Assembly: GCA_018985235.1 (NCBI GenBank)
Contig: JADGIG010000053.1
Coordinates: forward strand, 1-30,443
Reading direction: 5' to 3'
DNA: 30,443 nucleotides
From: Sanchytrium tribonematis
Lineage: Eukaryota > Sanchytriomycota > Sanchytriomycetes > Sanchytriales > Sanchytriaceae
Numbering within the stretch: position 1 is the first letter of the stretch; the number at the start of each line of letters is the position of its first letter. A program made the position numbers and the translations under genes. The notes under the pieces are model-generated. The model saw only the letters and a list, made by a program, of their open reading frames with translations, made no database searches and was not told the DNA's origin. This document shows, piece by piece, positions 18,441-27,472 of the stretch.

Positions 18441-19332
18441 TTATTTTTCATCAAAGTAGGCTAATGTAAGTGCTTTGCGGCAAGAAAGTCTAGCATTCGG
18501 ATAATAAGTCAAAAGACCTGTTAGGAGCTCACATTGATGTTCATCTATATCAAGTTTATCTCTTAGGTTTTTAGTTTTGAACTGAGGAAAAGTATTAAAT
18601 TCTGGAAGTTGAGTAACTCCTGGCCAAATATCATCATTAGGCGTTCCAAATATTCTATGTTAGCGAAAATTACTCGAATATTTTCCAAAGTTGGTCTATC
18701 TCAGAGTCGCCGCGGAACACAGGATCAAATTTTTTGTTCAGAAGTTCTCCAATTATACATCCAACGGACCAAGAATCTATTCCAAAGCCATATTGCTTTG
18801 CACCAAGCATGATTTCCGGTGCTCTATACCATAGTGTGACTACCTCATGGGTGTAAGTTCTCATTGGAACACCCACAGCCCTTGCTAATCCAAAATCTGC
18901 TACTTTTAAATTTTCTTGATCATCAACAAGAATATTTTGAGGCTTAAGATCTCTATGAATACATCTCCGGGAGTGAGCAAATGCCATGGCATCCAGCAGT
19001 TGTGATGCAAACTTTTTGATTGTTGAATGTGGAAGTCCAGAAGCTTGATTTTTTTCCATATATTTTTTCAAGTCTGTTGTGCAATATTCAAAAATTAAGT
19101 GGATGGAAGGACCATCGCTGATAATATGATGCAAATATACAATGTTTGGGTGCTCATGTAATTCTCTTAATATCGATATTTCTCTTAGAGCTGTTGATGG
19201 AAAACCTTCTTCGTCATGGTCAGTTCTTATTTTTTTAAGTGCAACTGTTTGGCTAGTTGCTTTAACAGTGCCTTTCCATACAACACCATAGCTTCCCTCT
19301 CCTAATTTTTCCTCTCTATTGTAGTCATTCAT
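18441..19332 (-). CDS. Cyclin-dependent kinase, CDK1/Cdc28-like
   Basis: The cell-cycle kinase, 290 aa from exons 19332-18674 and 18654-18441. All kinase motifs are present: GEGSYGVV, VALKK, cyclin-binding helix PSTALREIS (the usual form is PSTAIRE), HRDLKPQN, DFGLAR and the activating-loop Thr in TYTHEVVTLWYRAPE. Splicing joins LWKIFE to IFGTPNDDIWPGVTQLP, the invariant CDK1 sequence, which proves the junction. The inhibitory Tyr15 equivalent is kept while the Thr14 position is Ser. The start is placed at MNDYNREEKLGEG, the usual CDK1 N-terminus; an in-frame ATG at 19371 would add 13 residues (MLRRQAFEFSKST). The gene is convergent with 17568-18438, with 2 bp between the stops. Confidence 0.95.
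18655..18673 (-). other. 19-nt spliceosomal intron in CDK1 gene
   Basis: On the minus strand GTAATTTTCGCTAACATAG, phase 2, with the near-canonical branch CTAAC at positions 11-15. Retention gives an immediate TAA. Both ends are fixed by the conserved CDK sequence LWKIF-x-x-xGTPND. Confidence 0.95.
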
Positions 19333-19773
19333 AGTTGATTTTGAAAACTCGAAAGCTTGTCGTCGCAACATGAGTTTCAAAAAAGATAATTTTCGTTATT
19401 ACAAAACTACAACCTCCTGCTTATTGGTGATTGTAAATACATTTATTCAATTGAGCGTTCTAGTTTGAAGCAAAAGACTTGTTTGCCTTCAATACAAGTT
19501 TCAAGAATTACTAAGCCAAATTAGGAAAATAAAATAATACAAGGTTGATTTTGTTTATCGTTTCCATAAAAAATTCCACCTCTTAAAATTGAGAACATCA
19601 GCAATAGTAAATTGAAGCTTTTTGTAAATCACTCTAATGTATCAAAAACACCCTTAATTTTCAAAAGTGAGTATTACCATTTTTAAAATACACATGTAAA
19701 CCTCATGTAATTATAAATTAAATTAGTAAAATATAAAAAGAATCTGAAGTATAATACAGTTCCCCACGTTTCG
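19333..19773. other. Longest intergenic region, divergent CDK1/CLASP promoters
   Basis: 441 bp between two divergent starts, several times longer than any other spacer here. It is very AT-rich and should hold the promoters of CDK1 and the longer CLASP. I see no tRNA, snRNA or conserved ORF. There is a small inverted repeat CTTGT...ACAAG near 19478-19498 and a repeated CATGTAA in the CLASP-proximal part (about 19692-19711). No function can be assigned to either. Confidence 0.5.
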
Positions 19774-21544
19774 ATGGACTGGTCTACTTTTAATGAGAAA
19801 GAATCGGAATTTAATTGGGAAAAACGAGATGCTTTGATGAAGCAACTACAAGAAAATCCAATTGAAATAGATCGCGTTCAATTAGATTATCTTTGTACAA
19901 CTATTAATAGTCTACGGACAACTTTGCAATTTAGTGCTTTAAACGCAGTCGAGTCTATCATTAAAAATGTGCCAATTGATAACTATGCAGAAATATTGCT
20001 CGCAGCGTTATACAAGGTCATAATTGGCTCTAAAAAAGTTGTTTCCCAGCCTGCCATTAATGTCGCGACTTGTTTAATTCAGCATACGACTCCAAATAAT
20101 CGAATCTTGGGAATATTTTCCAATATGTCCCAAGATAAAAACGTTGTGTCGAGGACCACGACTGTTCTTCTCTTGACTCACTTTTACAACAATACTTTGC
20201 CAACAAATTGGCTTGTGAAAGCAAATACAATGGATTTATTCTGTAAGATCTTGGACAGATTATTACATGACGCTAGTTCATCTGTAAGAGAGCAAGCTCG
20301 AACTTTATTTCTTTTATTTGAATCTACATACACTGTTGAGTCCAATTTTATTTTGCAAAATGTTCAAGATCATATCGCCAAAGCCATTCTAAGAGAAAGA
20401 AGTAAATTAGGATTTAACAAAGTTGAAAAACCAGCCAATCCAATTGAGGCCATTTCTTCTCCCAAAAAGACGCGATCTTTTGGAGGTTTAAAGCAGAATA
20501 GAAGTCGATCGCAAAGCAGGGAGTCCTTGAATTCTAATGGTTCTATAAAATCAACGCCATCTGCGTATCTTTCTACACCACAATCAAGAGACCCAAATGA
20601 AACTGAAGCTTTTTTTGATGAGGTCATGGGTAAGATAAATAAGTCGTTTGGAGACCTACACACTGATCTGGCTACTCTTGTCCCGAAAAAAGTGTCTGGA
20701 AAAGCTAATATTGAAGGCCAAGAAATATTACTAGTTCCAGAAGGCCCCAAAGACATTGACATCCCATCAATCGGGGAATATAATATCGAAATTGCTTTAA
20801 GTGATGGAGATGTTGAAAATGAAATAGGAACAATACTATCAAGAACAGAAGATAGATTTTCTATAGAAGATTTTAATAACCTCCTTTCGCTGTCTAAACA
20901 AAATCCTATAATAGATGAAGCGACATCAAAAATTTGGAACGTCCCCACAACTAATGCCTTGCTTTACAAAATATACCAAATATTGAATGAAACTGAAGAA
21001 GATGATTCAAAAGAAGATGCTTTCATCATCTTACAAGAAATTGTGGTGAATCAAGGGAAGCTTTTATCTGGAAATGAACCAGAAGTTTTATCTTACGGAT
21101 TAAAATACCATCTGTTTGATGTTGATTTTGTAAGATATATTAATTTAGGTCAAAGCAGCTGGTTTTTATTGCTTTATGGCTTGTATTGAATGCTTAGAAC
21201 CATCTCGAATGCTTAAATGTGTCTTCGATATCATTCAAAAAGGAATTGAAGACGAAAATGAGTCAAATGAGCTTCTTGTAGACTTACTGGAAGCTCTTGA
21301 AGTTTTGATCAAGAGATATCCATCTGAGGGTTTGAATGAGAGGAAATCGGCTCTTGTCAAACTCATGTTGTGTGTCATAAATCATCAAGAACCCGCTGTT
21401 CGACTATTTGGATATCGAAATCTTGTGTTACTATACCAAAGATGCGGCTCGAAAGTGTTGAAAGATATTTCTGGACTAATTGATTCCCATCAAGTCGATA
21501 TATTTCAGGTATACTTGTCTGCGGAAAGTTCGAAAGTTAAATAA
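19774..21544 (+). CDS. CLASP/Stu1-like microtubule-associated protein (longer paralogue)
   Basis: Exons 19774-21129 and 21149-21544 give 583 aa. Residues ~1-190 are a CLASP-type TOG domain (KESEFNWEKRDALM ... DASSSVREQARTLFLLFES), clearly the same domain as in the gene at 15515. A Ser/Arg-rich linker follows (RSRSQSRESLNSNGSIKSTPS), typical for microtubule-lattice binding, then an acidic stretch. The C-terminal ~220 residues form a second HEAT/TOG-like helical block (IIDEATSKIWNVPTTNALLYKIY ... VKLMLCVINHQEPAVRLFGYRNLVLLYQRCG) resembling the CLASP C-terminal domain. Known family role: microtubule rescue and spindle attachment. It is about half the usual family length. Confidence 0.87.
21130..21148 (+). 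other. 19-nt spliceosomal intron in longer CLASP gene
   Basis: Sequence GTAAGATATATTAATTTAG, phase 0, with branch-like TTAAT at positions 11-15. Splicing joins FDVDF to VKAAGFYCFMACIECLEPS and links the frame to the conserved C-terminal helical domain; without it the protein ends 20 codons later. Confidence 0.92.
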
Positions 21545-21557
21545 AGGAACATGCTTA

Positions 21558-22538
21558 TTAGTTTTTATTTATGTTATATCTGTGGTTAATATTTGAAGAT
21601 TTGCTGCGATGATATAGAAATAAGCCTATTACAAGCGGCAAATTAATTAGACTTACAAAAAATAAGCGCCTACTTGCCAAAACACTATTTTCCGCATTTC
21701 CTAGAAATTTTAAAACTTTTGGGTTAATGGACGAATTTAATTTAAGAGATGCCTCAATAGATTGATGAAATTTATAAGAACACCAAAGCATGGGCAAATT
21801 TACCAAAGAGCTGGTTGTAATAAATGTGGACGTTAAATCTGAATCAAGCAAAGGCATTAGACAGCAAAATAATATATACCGTTGGCTGTATTTTATGGTT
21901 AAAAGACTATTTTTAAATGGCTGCGTGATAGAAAGAATAGGGTATCCCGCGATTGCGTACGACGCTTTTGTGAAATGCGCCAGTGGATTAAAATGTGGAA
22001 ACTGCCAGATTGCTAAAATAGTGGGAAGTATTAATGAAGTAATATCAATGCTATCATACCTAGCGCAGTAGCCCATTAAAGGCGGTATAGCTCCTACTAA
22101 ACTTCCCACCCAAAGACTGGCATGATGAAAACGTTTTAAAGGCGTGTAAACAAGCGCATAGAGCCCTATAGTCGATGCTCCTAAGATTGCAGTCTTTGTA
22201 TTAACTGTGGACAGTAGACTTATACCCAATATTCCGCTTCCCAAACCGACAGCCAAAGCAGTCAGCGGAAGGCACCTACCAGATGTCAAGACTCGAGTAC
22301 GTGTTCTCACCATTTGAGCATCCATTGGATATTCAAAAAGCTGGTTTAGTGTATTAGCGCTAAATGCACAAAGACTTGTCCCTGCCACTGTTGTCAAAGC
22401 TTGTAAGACTGATCCATTATCTTGCTTGTCATCTCTGTTGATCGCATATCCACTTAAAGTCGTGAATACAACCAGTGCGCTCAATCGTGGCTTTCCGAGC
22501 TGCCAAATTGAACTGTGTATTAACGGTCGCCAAAACAT
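21558..22538 (-). CDS. COX10: Protoheme IX farnesyltransferase (heme O synthase)
   Basis: A 326-aa UbiA-superfamily prenyltransferase of the inner mitochondrial membrane that farnesylates heme B to heme O for cytochrome c oxidase. About eight hydrophobic segments are visible. The first prenyl-diphosphate motif is intact: N65 with E69, D73, R78 in NQLFEYPMDAQMVRTRTR. YTPLKRFHHASLWVGSLVGAIPPLMGY is the family signature loop, and WQFPHFNPLAH is conserved. The second polar motif, R-E-D-Y-x-x-(G)-GY in most homologues, here reads TKASYAIAGY (around 190-199), so its Glu/Asp are missing. The N-terminus is short for a mitochondrial precursor but basic. Convergent with the CLASP gene (13 bp) and divergent from RCE1 (78 bp). 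Confidence 0.93.
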   Translation of the reverse strand: MFWRPLIHSSIWQLGKPRLSALVVFTTLSGYAINRDDKQDNGSVLQALTTVAGTSLCAFSANTLNQLFEYPMDAQMVRTRTRVLTSGRCLPLTALAVGLGSGILGISLLSTVNTKTAILGASTIGLYALVYTPLKRFHHASLWVGSLVGAIPPLMGYCARYDSIDITSLILPTILAIWQFPHFNPLAHFTKASYAIAGYPILSITQPFKNSLLTIKYSQRYILFCCLMPLLDSDLTSTFITTSSLVNLPMLWCSYKFHQSIEASLKLNSSINPKVLKFLGNAENSVLASRRLFFVSLINLPLVIGLFLYHRSKSSNINHRYNINKN

Positions 22539-22616
22539 TTTCTCCTGGAAATTTACGTAAGAAAGAAATGTGTTATTTTTTGCAACTTCGTTCAGAATCA
22601 GCTGAGACTAAGCTTG

Positions 22617-23372
22617 ATGACCATTTCAGTTGTTCAAGAATCCGCCATAGTAGCTAGTCTAATGCTGTCATTTACTTTTGTATTGATTTTGTATGCGGAT
22701 CCAGAAACTCGTTTTGGAGATTCGTTAGATCCAAAGGTGATCAAAAAGCGAGCAATTTTGTCCTTGATCAATTGCATAGCATCTGCTATGTTTATCAAGC
22801 TCTATTTTATTTCATTTTTAAATGCCAAAGTCCTTGGCTTTACAATTTTAGGGATAAATGATTTTCACATAATTTTAAATACATTATTACTCTTTGCTGG
22901 GCCCATTTACTCGGAATTTTATTTAGGTACACTGTTCGAAATGTCAAATTTCTGGAGATCAATGAGAGCATTAATTTTTGCTCCAATTTTCGAGGAGTTT
23001 GTTTTCAGAGCACTTATTGTTCAACTTTGGAAGCATGCTGGTATTTCTGATACCGTGATTACTTTTGCTTCCCCTCTAATGTTCGGCGTTGCACACATTC
23101 ATCATTTACTTTACAACATTAAAATTGGGTATTCAATTCCGACTGCATTAGTTAATTCGATATTCCAAATATTTTACACTTCCATCTTCGGATCTTACCA
23201 AGTCCATGCTTACCTGAAAACTGGAAATTATTTCACAATTGTTCTTACCCACTCTTTTTGCAATCATATTGGCTTTCCTCTTATTTCGACTCATTTTAAT
23301 AGTGTTCCTTTATCTAAGTTAGTGTATACCTTTGGAATTATATTGTTTTATTACACTTTCCCGCGGTCGTGA
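22617..23372 (+). CDS. RCE1: CAAX prenyl protease 2 (Rce1, ABI family)
   Basis: A 251-aa multi-pass endoplasmic reticulum membrane protease that removes the -AAX tripeptide from prenylated proteins such as Ras. The intramembrane catalytic motifs are present: E126-E127-F-V-F-R131, the His motif A-H160-I-H162-H163, and H212-S-F-C-N216. Together with FAPIFEEFVFR and GVAHIHH these are diagnostic for Rce1 rather than Ste24. Several hydrophobic helices flank them. Start at ATG 22617. It lies head to head with COX10. Confidence 0.92.
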   Translation: MTISVVQESAIVASLMLSFTFVLILYADPETRFGDSLDPKVIKKRAILSLINCIASAMFIKLYFISFLNAKVLGFTILGINDFHIILNTLLLFAGPIYSEFYLGTLFEMSNFWRSMRALIFAPIFEEFVFRALIVQLWKHAGISDTVITFASPLMFGVAHIHHLLYNIKIGYSIPTALVNSIFQIFYTSIFGSYQVHAYLKTGNYFTIVLTHSFCNHIGFPLISTHFNSVPLSKLVYTFGIILFYYTFPRS

Positions 23373-23401
23373 TACACAATAAATTTGAAACTTAAACTCG
23401 T

Positions 23402-23410
23402 ACTCCGTGT
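23402..23410 (+). promoter_or_regulatory. Candidate upstream motif ACTCCGTGT
   Basis: ACTCCGTGT ends 7 nt before the Top2 ATG. The same nine bases lie at 4869-4877, ending 6 nt before the small gene's ATG. Similar position and sequence suggest a transcription or initiation element; chance cannot be ruled out. Confidence 0.25.
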
Positions 23411-23417
23411 GTAACAA

Positions 23418-26400
23418 ATGTCGGATTCCGAAAATGAAGACAATTTTACTACTTCACAGGCAGTTGAGGATATCTACCAAAAGAAAACTCAATTGGAACA
23501 TATTTTACTAAGACCTGATACGTATATTGGATCTGTTGAAAAAGCTAACCAGGAAATGTGGATTGTGAATGAAAATGGCAAATTGCTCAAGCAAACAGTA
23601 TCATTTGTACCTGGACTGTATAAAATTTTCGACGAAATACTCGTTAATGCAGCTGATAACGCACAAAGAGACAAGAATATGAGGGAAATTAGGGTTGATA
23701 TTGATGTGAAAGAAAATAAAATAAGTGTCAAAAATGATGGAAGAGGAATTCCCATTGAGAAGCATAAAGTCGAAAATGTTTGGGTACCTGAGCTTATCTT
23801 TGGCCATCTTTTGACTTCTTCCAATTTTAATGACGACCAGAAGAAAACCACTGGTGGTCGAAATGGATATGGCGCAAAACTTGCAAATGTTTTTAGCAAT
23901 AAGTTTATTGTAGAGACACTCGATTCCAACACGAAGAAGAAGTATAGTCAAATCTTTAGATCAAATATGAGTCTTAAAGAGGAACCACTTATAACAAAAC
24001 TGTCAAAGTGTAAAATTTCAGATGATTACACCAAAATTACATTTTATCCTGACTTACAAAAATTTGGAATGCACTTGCTGGATGAAGACATTGTGGGACT
24101 TATGAGAAAGCGAGCATATGATATGGCTGGTACGGTTAAAAAGGTAGATGTGTATCTAAACGGAGATAAAATTAAAATCAAGGATTTTAAAGGCTACGTT
24201 CAATTATATGCTGAAGCTCTGAAGGACGAAAATAATTTGGAAAATATTCCAAAGATTTTGTTTGATTCTCAACCGAATTGGGAAATAGCTTTACTGCCAT
24301 CGAATGGACAATTTCAACATTGCGCGTTTGTAAATAACATCAGCACATTTAAAGGTGGAGCTCATATAAACAAAACTGCTGATAAATTTGCTGATTACAT
24401 ATCCGAATTCATAAAGAAAAAGCATAAAAATTTGAGGGCGCTCAAGAATTTTCAAATTAAAAATCAGATGTTTTTGTTCGTCAATTGTTTGATTCAAAAT
24501 CCCGCGTTTGATTCTCAAACAAAAGAATGCTTGACCACCGTACAGTCAAAATTTGGATCTAAATACGACCCCGATGAAAGTTTTTTGAAAAAAATTATTT
24601 CATGCGAAATTGTCGATCAGATATTGGAATTTGCAAAGGTTAAAGCTGATAAACAATTGAAAAAGACAGACGGCTCAAAGAGGTCTGTGATCACTGGTAT
24701 TCCTAAATTGGATGATGCGAATAATGCAGGGACCAAATTGGCTAAAAATTGTGTTTTAATCCTTACAGAAGGAGATAGTGCGAAAAGTTTGGCTGTTTGT
24801 GGCTTGAGTGTTGTAGGCAGAGATAATTATGGCTGCTTTCCCTTGAGAGGTAAACTACTGAATGTTAGAGATGCAAATGCATCACAGGTTAGTAATAATT
24901 CCGAAATTCAAAATTTAAAAAAAATATTGGGCCTCCAACAAAACAAGAAATATGACAGTGTTGACTCACTCAGATATGGATCCGTCATGATCATGTCCGA
25001 TCAAGACAATGACGGTTCTCACATTAAGGGTTTGATAATTAATTTTTTCGATACGTATTGGCCTTCTCTTCTTAAACTCAACGGATTTTTAAAGGAATTT
25101 GTGACCCCTATCATTAAAATTACACACAATCGCACTAAAGAAGAAATCTGCTTTTTCACTTTGCCGGAATATGATACATGGAAGTCAGAAAACGAGAATG
25201 GTAAGGGCTGGACAATCAAATACTACAAAGGTTTAGGAACTAGTACTGCTGCAGATGCAAAGAAATACTTTCAAAATCTTCAAATTCATCAAAAGCCTTT
25301 TCTTCCCATGACTGACGAAGATCGAGAATGCATAACTCTTGCTTTTTCTAAAAAGAAGGCGGATGAAAGAAAAGTTTGGTTAGCCAACTTCATACCCGGG
25401 ACGTATTTGGATCATAGTCGTAAACATTTAGCTATTTCAGAATTTATCAACAAGGAACTTATATTATTTTCTATGGCAGATAATATTAGATCTATTCCGA
25501 GTGTTGTAGATGGCCTGAAGCCTGGTCAAAGAAAGGTTTTGTATTCTTGTTTCAAACGTAATTTAAAGAGCGAGATAAAAGTGGCACAATTGTCGGGATA
25601 TATTTCAGAACATACTTCATATCATCATGGTGAGCAATCTTTGAATCAAACTATCGTTAATTTAGCTCAAGATTATGTTGGCAGTAATAACATTAACTTG
25701 TTGCAACCTATTGGGCAGTTTGGAACCCGCTTAGCTGGAGGAAAAGATTCTGCTTCAGCTCGTTACATTTTCACTATGCTTAGTAATATTACCAGGATTG
25801 TCTTTAACAGCAATGACGATGAGCTGCTTAATTATTTAAATGAAGATGGGGATGACATTGAGCCTGAATATTACATGCCTGTTGTTCCAATGGTTTTGAT
25901 AAATGGTAGTTCGGGTATAGGAACTGGCTGGTCTTCTTCTATACCAAATTACAATCCTGTAGATATTGTAAATAATTTGAAAAGTATGATGAATGGATTC
26001 GAACCGGAAGAAATGCATCCTTTTTTTAGAAATTTTAATGGTAAAATCCAAGTGTTGGGTGATAAAAAATACAAATTTTCTGGAATTTTTGAACGAGACG
26101 GGGATAGATGTATTCACGTAAAAGAATTACCTATTGGTTTCTGGACACAAAATTTCAAAGAACTACTGGAACAATTAATGGTGAAAGATGAAAAGAAAAA
26201 GAGTGAGATTATAGTACATGATTACAAAGAATATCATACTGAAGAAGTAGTTTCTTTTGTGGTAAATTTAACTGATTACGGAGTTAACTTATTTAGAAGC
26301 GATGATGAGATTGAGAAAAAATTGAAACTCTCAACTTCAATAAGTGCTACAAATCTAGTTTGTTTCGACCCTCAAGGAAAAATCATGAAGTACGATACTG

Positions 26401-27453
26401 TTGGTGACATATTGAAAGAATTTTATAATTTGAGATTGTCTTATTACCGAAAAAGAAAAGTTGCAATGCTGAAAAATATTTCTCAAGACCTTGATATAAT
26501 ATCTCAAAAGGCGAGATTCATACAGCTCATGATTGATGATACCCTCATTATTAAAAATAAGAAAAAAGACACAATTTTTAATGAGCTCGAGTTATTAGGA
26601 TTTAAAAGAATGGAGGATATCAAAAATTGTTCCGACGAAAATCTCGGTAGTTACAACTACTTGTTAAGCATGCCAATCTCTAGTTTTACCAAAGAAAAAA
26701 TTGACACTCTTTTGAGTGAAAAATCAGGCAAAGAAACCGAGTTGAGTGAATTACAAGGGAAAACTATCGAAGATTTGTGGAATTACGATTTGGACAAATT
26801 TTTGGAAGAACTTCAGAATAAGGAAACCGCCGCCATATTAGAAAAGCAACGCGACAATAGGAAAAAAACCAAAGGCAAGTCTAAAGTTATTTCAAGTCAA
26901 AAAACTATTGAGAAATCTGAAATATCTTTCTTCAAAAGCTCGAATCTAAAAAAAGATTCTCAATCAAAACTAACTTCGCATTTTCAAACTTCGGCTCCAG
27001 TTGATATTGCTGAAAGAATTAGATTAAGACTTGAAAGTCAAAAAATTAAGAGTAAAAAAGATTAATTTAGGATTAAGTCAGTCTCCCGATAAACCGAATT
27101 CTGAGAAGCGACCTTTGGAAGAAGCTACTAGCCCATTATCAAAGAAGAAAAAAGTTGAAGTCTCTTCCGATGTCAATTTCGATGATGATATCCAAATAGT
27201 CGATATAAAGCCTGTCACAAAATCGAAACAAAAAATTATTAAGAAAAAGAAAGATAGTTTTATGGAATCTGAAAGCGGGATTAGTCTAGACGAATTGAGC
27301 GAATCAATAGATATTCCCAGAACGGCACCTCCAAGAAGTCGAAGTTCAAGAAAGGCAAAAAATAATATTGCAATCGAATCAGATGACACTGCTTCAGATG
27401 CAGAATTGTTTTCTGGAGCTTCTGAATCTCAATCGTCCTATATGAGTGACTAG
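23418..27453 (+). CDS. TOP2: DNA topoisomerase II
   Basis: Exons 23418-27051 and 27071-27453 give 1338 aa, close to the usual ~1400. The enzyme passes one DNA duplex through another using ATP. Domains in order: GHKL ATPase (VNAADNAQRD; GGRNGYGAKLANVF), transducer, TOPRIM (LTEGDSAKSLAV and DQDNDGSHIKG Mg-binding Asp residues), winged helix with QFGTRLAGGKDSASARYIFT where Y783 is the DNA-cleaving tyrosine, then coiled-coil and C-gate. The C-terminal tail is charged and disordered. Exon 2 encodes its end, including a basic SPLSKKKKVEV sequence like a classical nuclear localisation signal and many Ser/acidic residues. Loss of exon 2 by intron retention would remove this signal but leave the catalytic core. 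Confidence 0.97.
27052..27070 (+). other. 19-nt spliceosomal intron in TOP2
   Basis: Sequence GTAAAAAAGATTAATTTAG, phase 1, with branch-like TTAAT at positions 11-15. The unspliced frame stops at a TAA inside the intron; splicing leads into a 127-codon tail with the Lys-rich signal typical of Top2 C-termini. Confidence 0.9.
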
Positions 27454-27472
27454 TAAATCGTAAATTTAAGTC

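Noticed and set aside
19478-19498. CTTGT/ACAAG hairpin as an RNA gene
   Set aside because: A five-base stem in AT-rich sequence is expected by chance and no RNA-gene boxes accompany it.
21176-21544. Separate small gene after the longer CLASP
   Set aside because: Splicing 21130-21148 continues the CLASP frame into this segment, which has the expected C-terminal helical domain.
27031-27453. Separate small gene after TOP2
   Set aside because: It has no good start of its own and joins TOP2 in frame through a 19-nt intron as its nuclear-signal tail.
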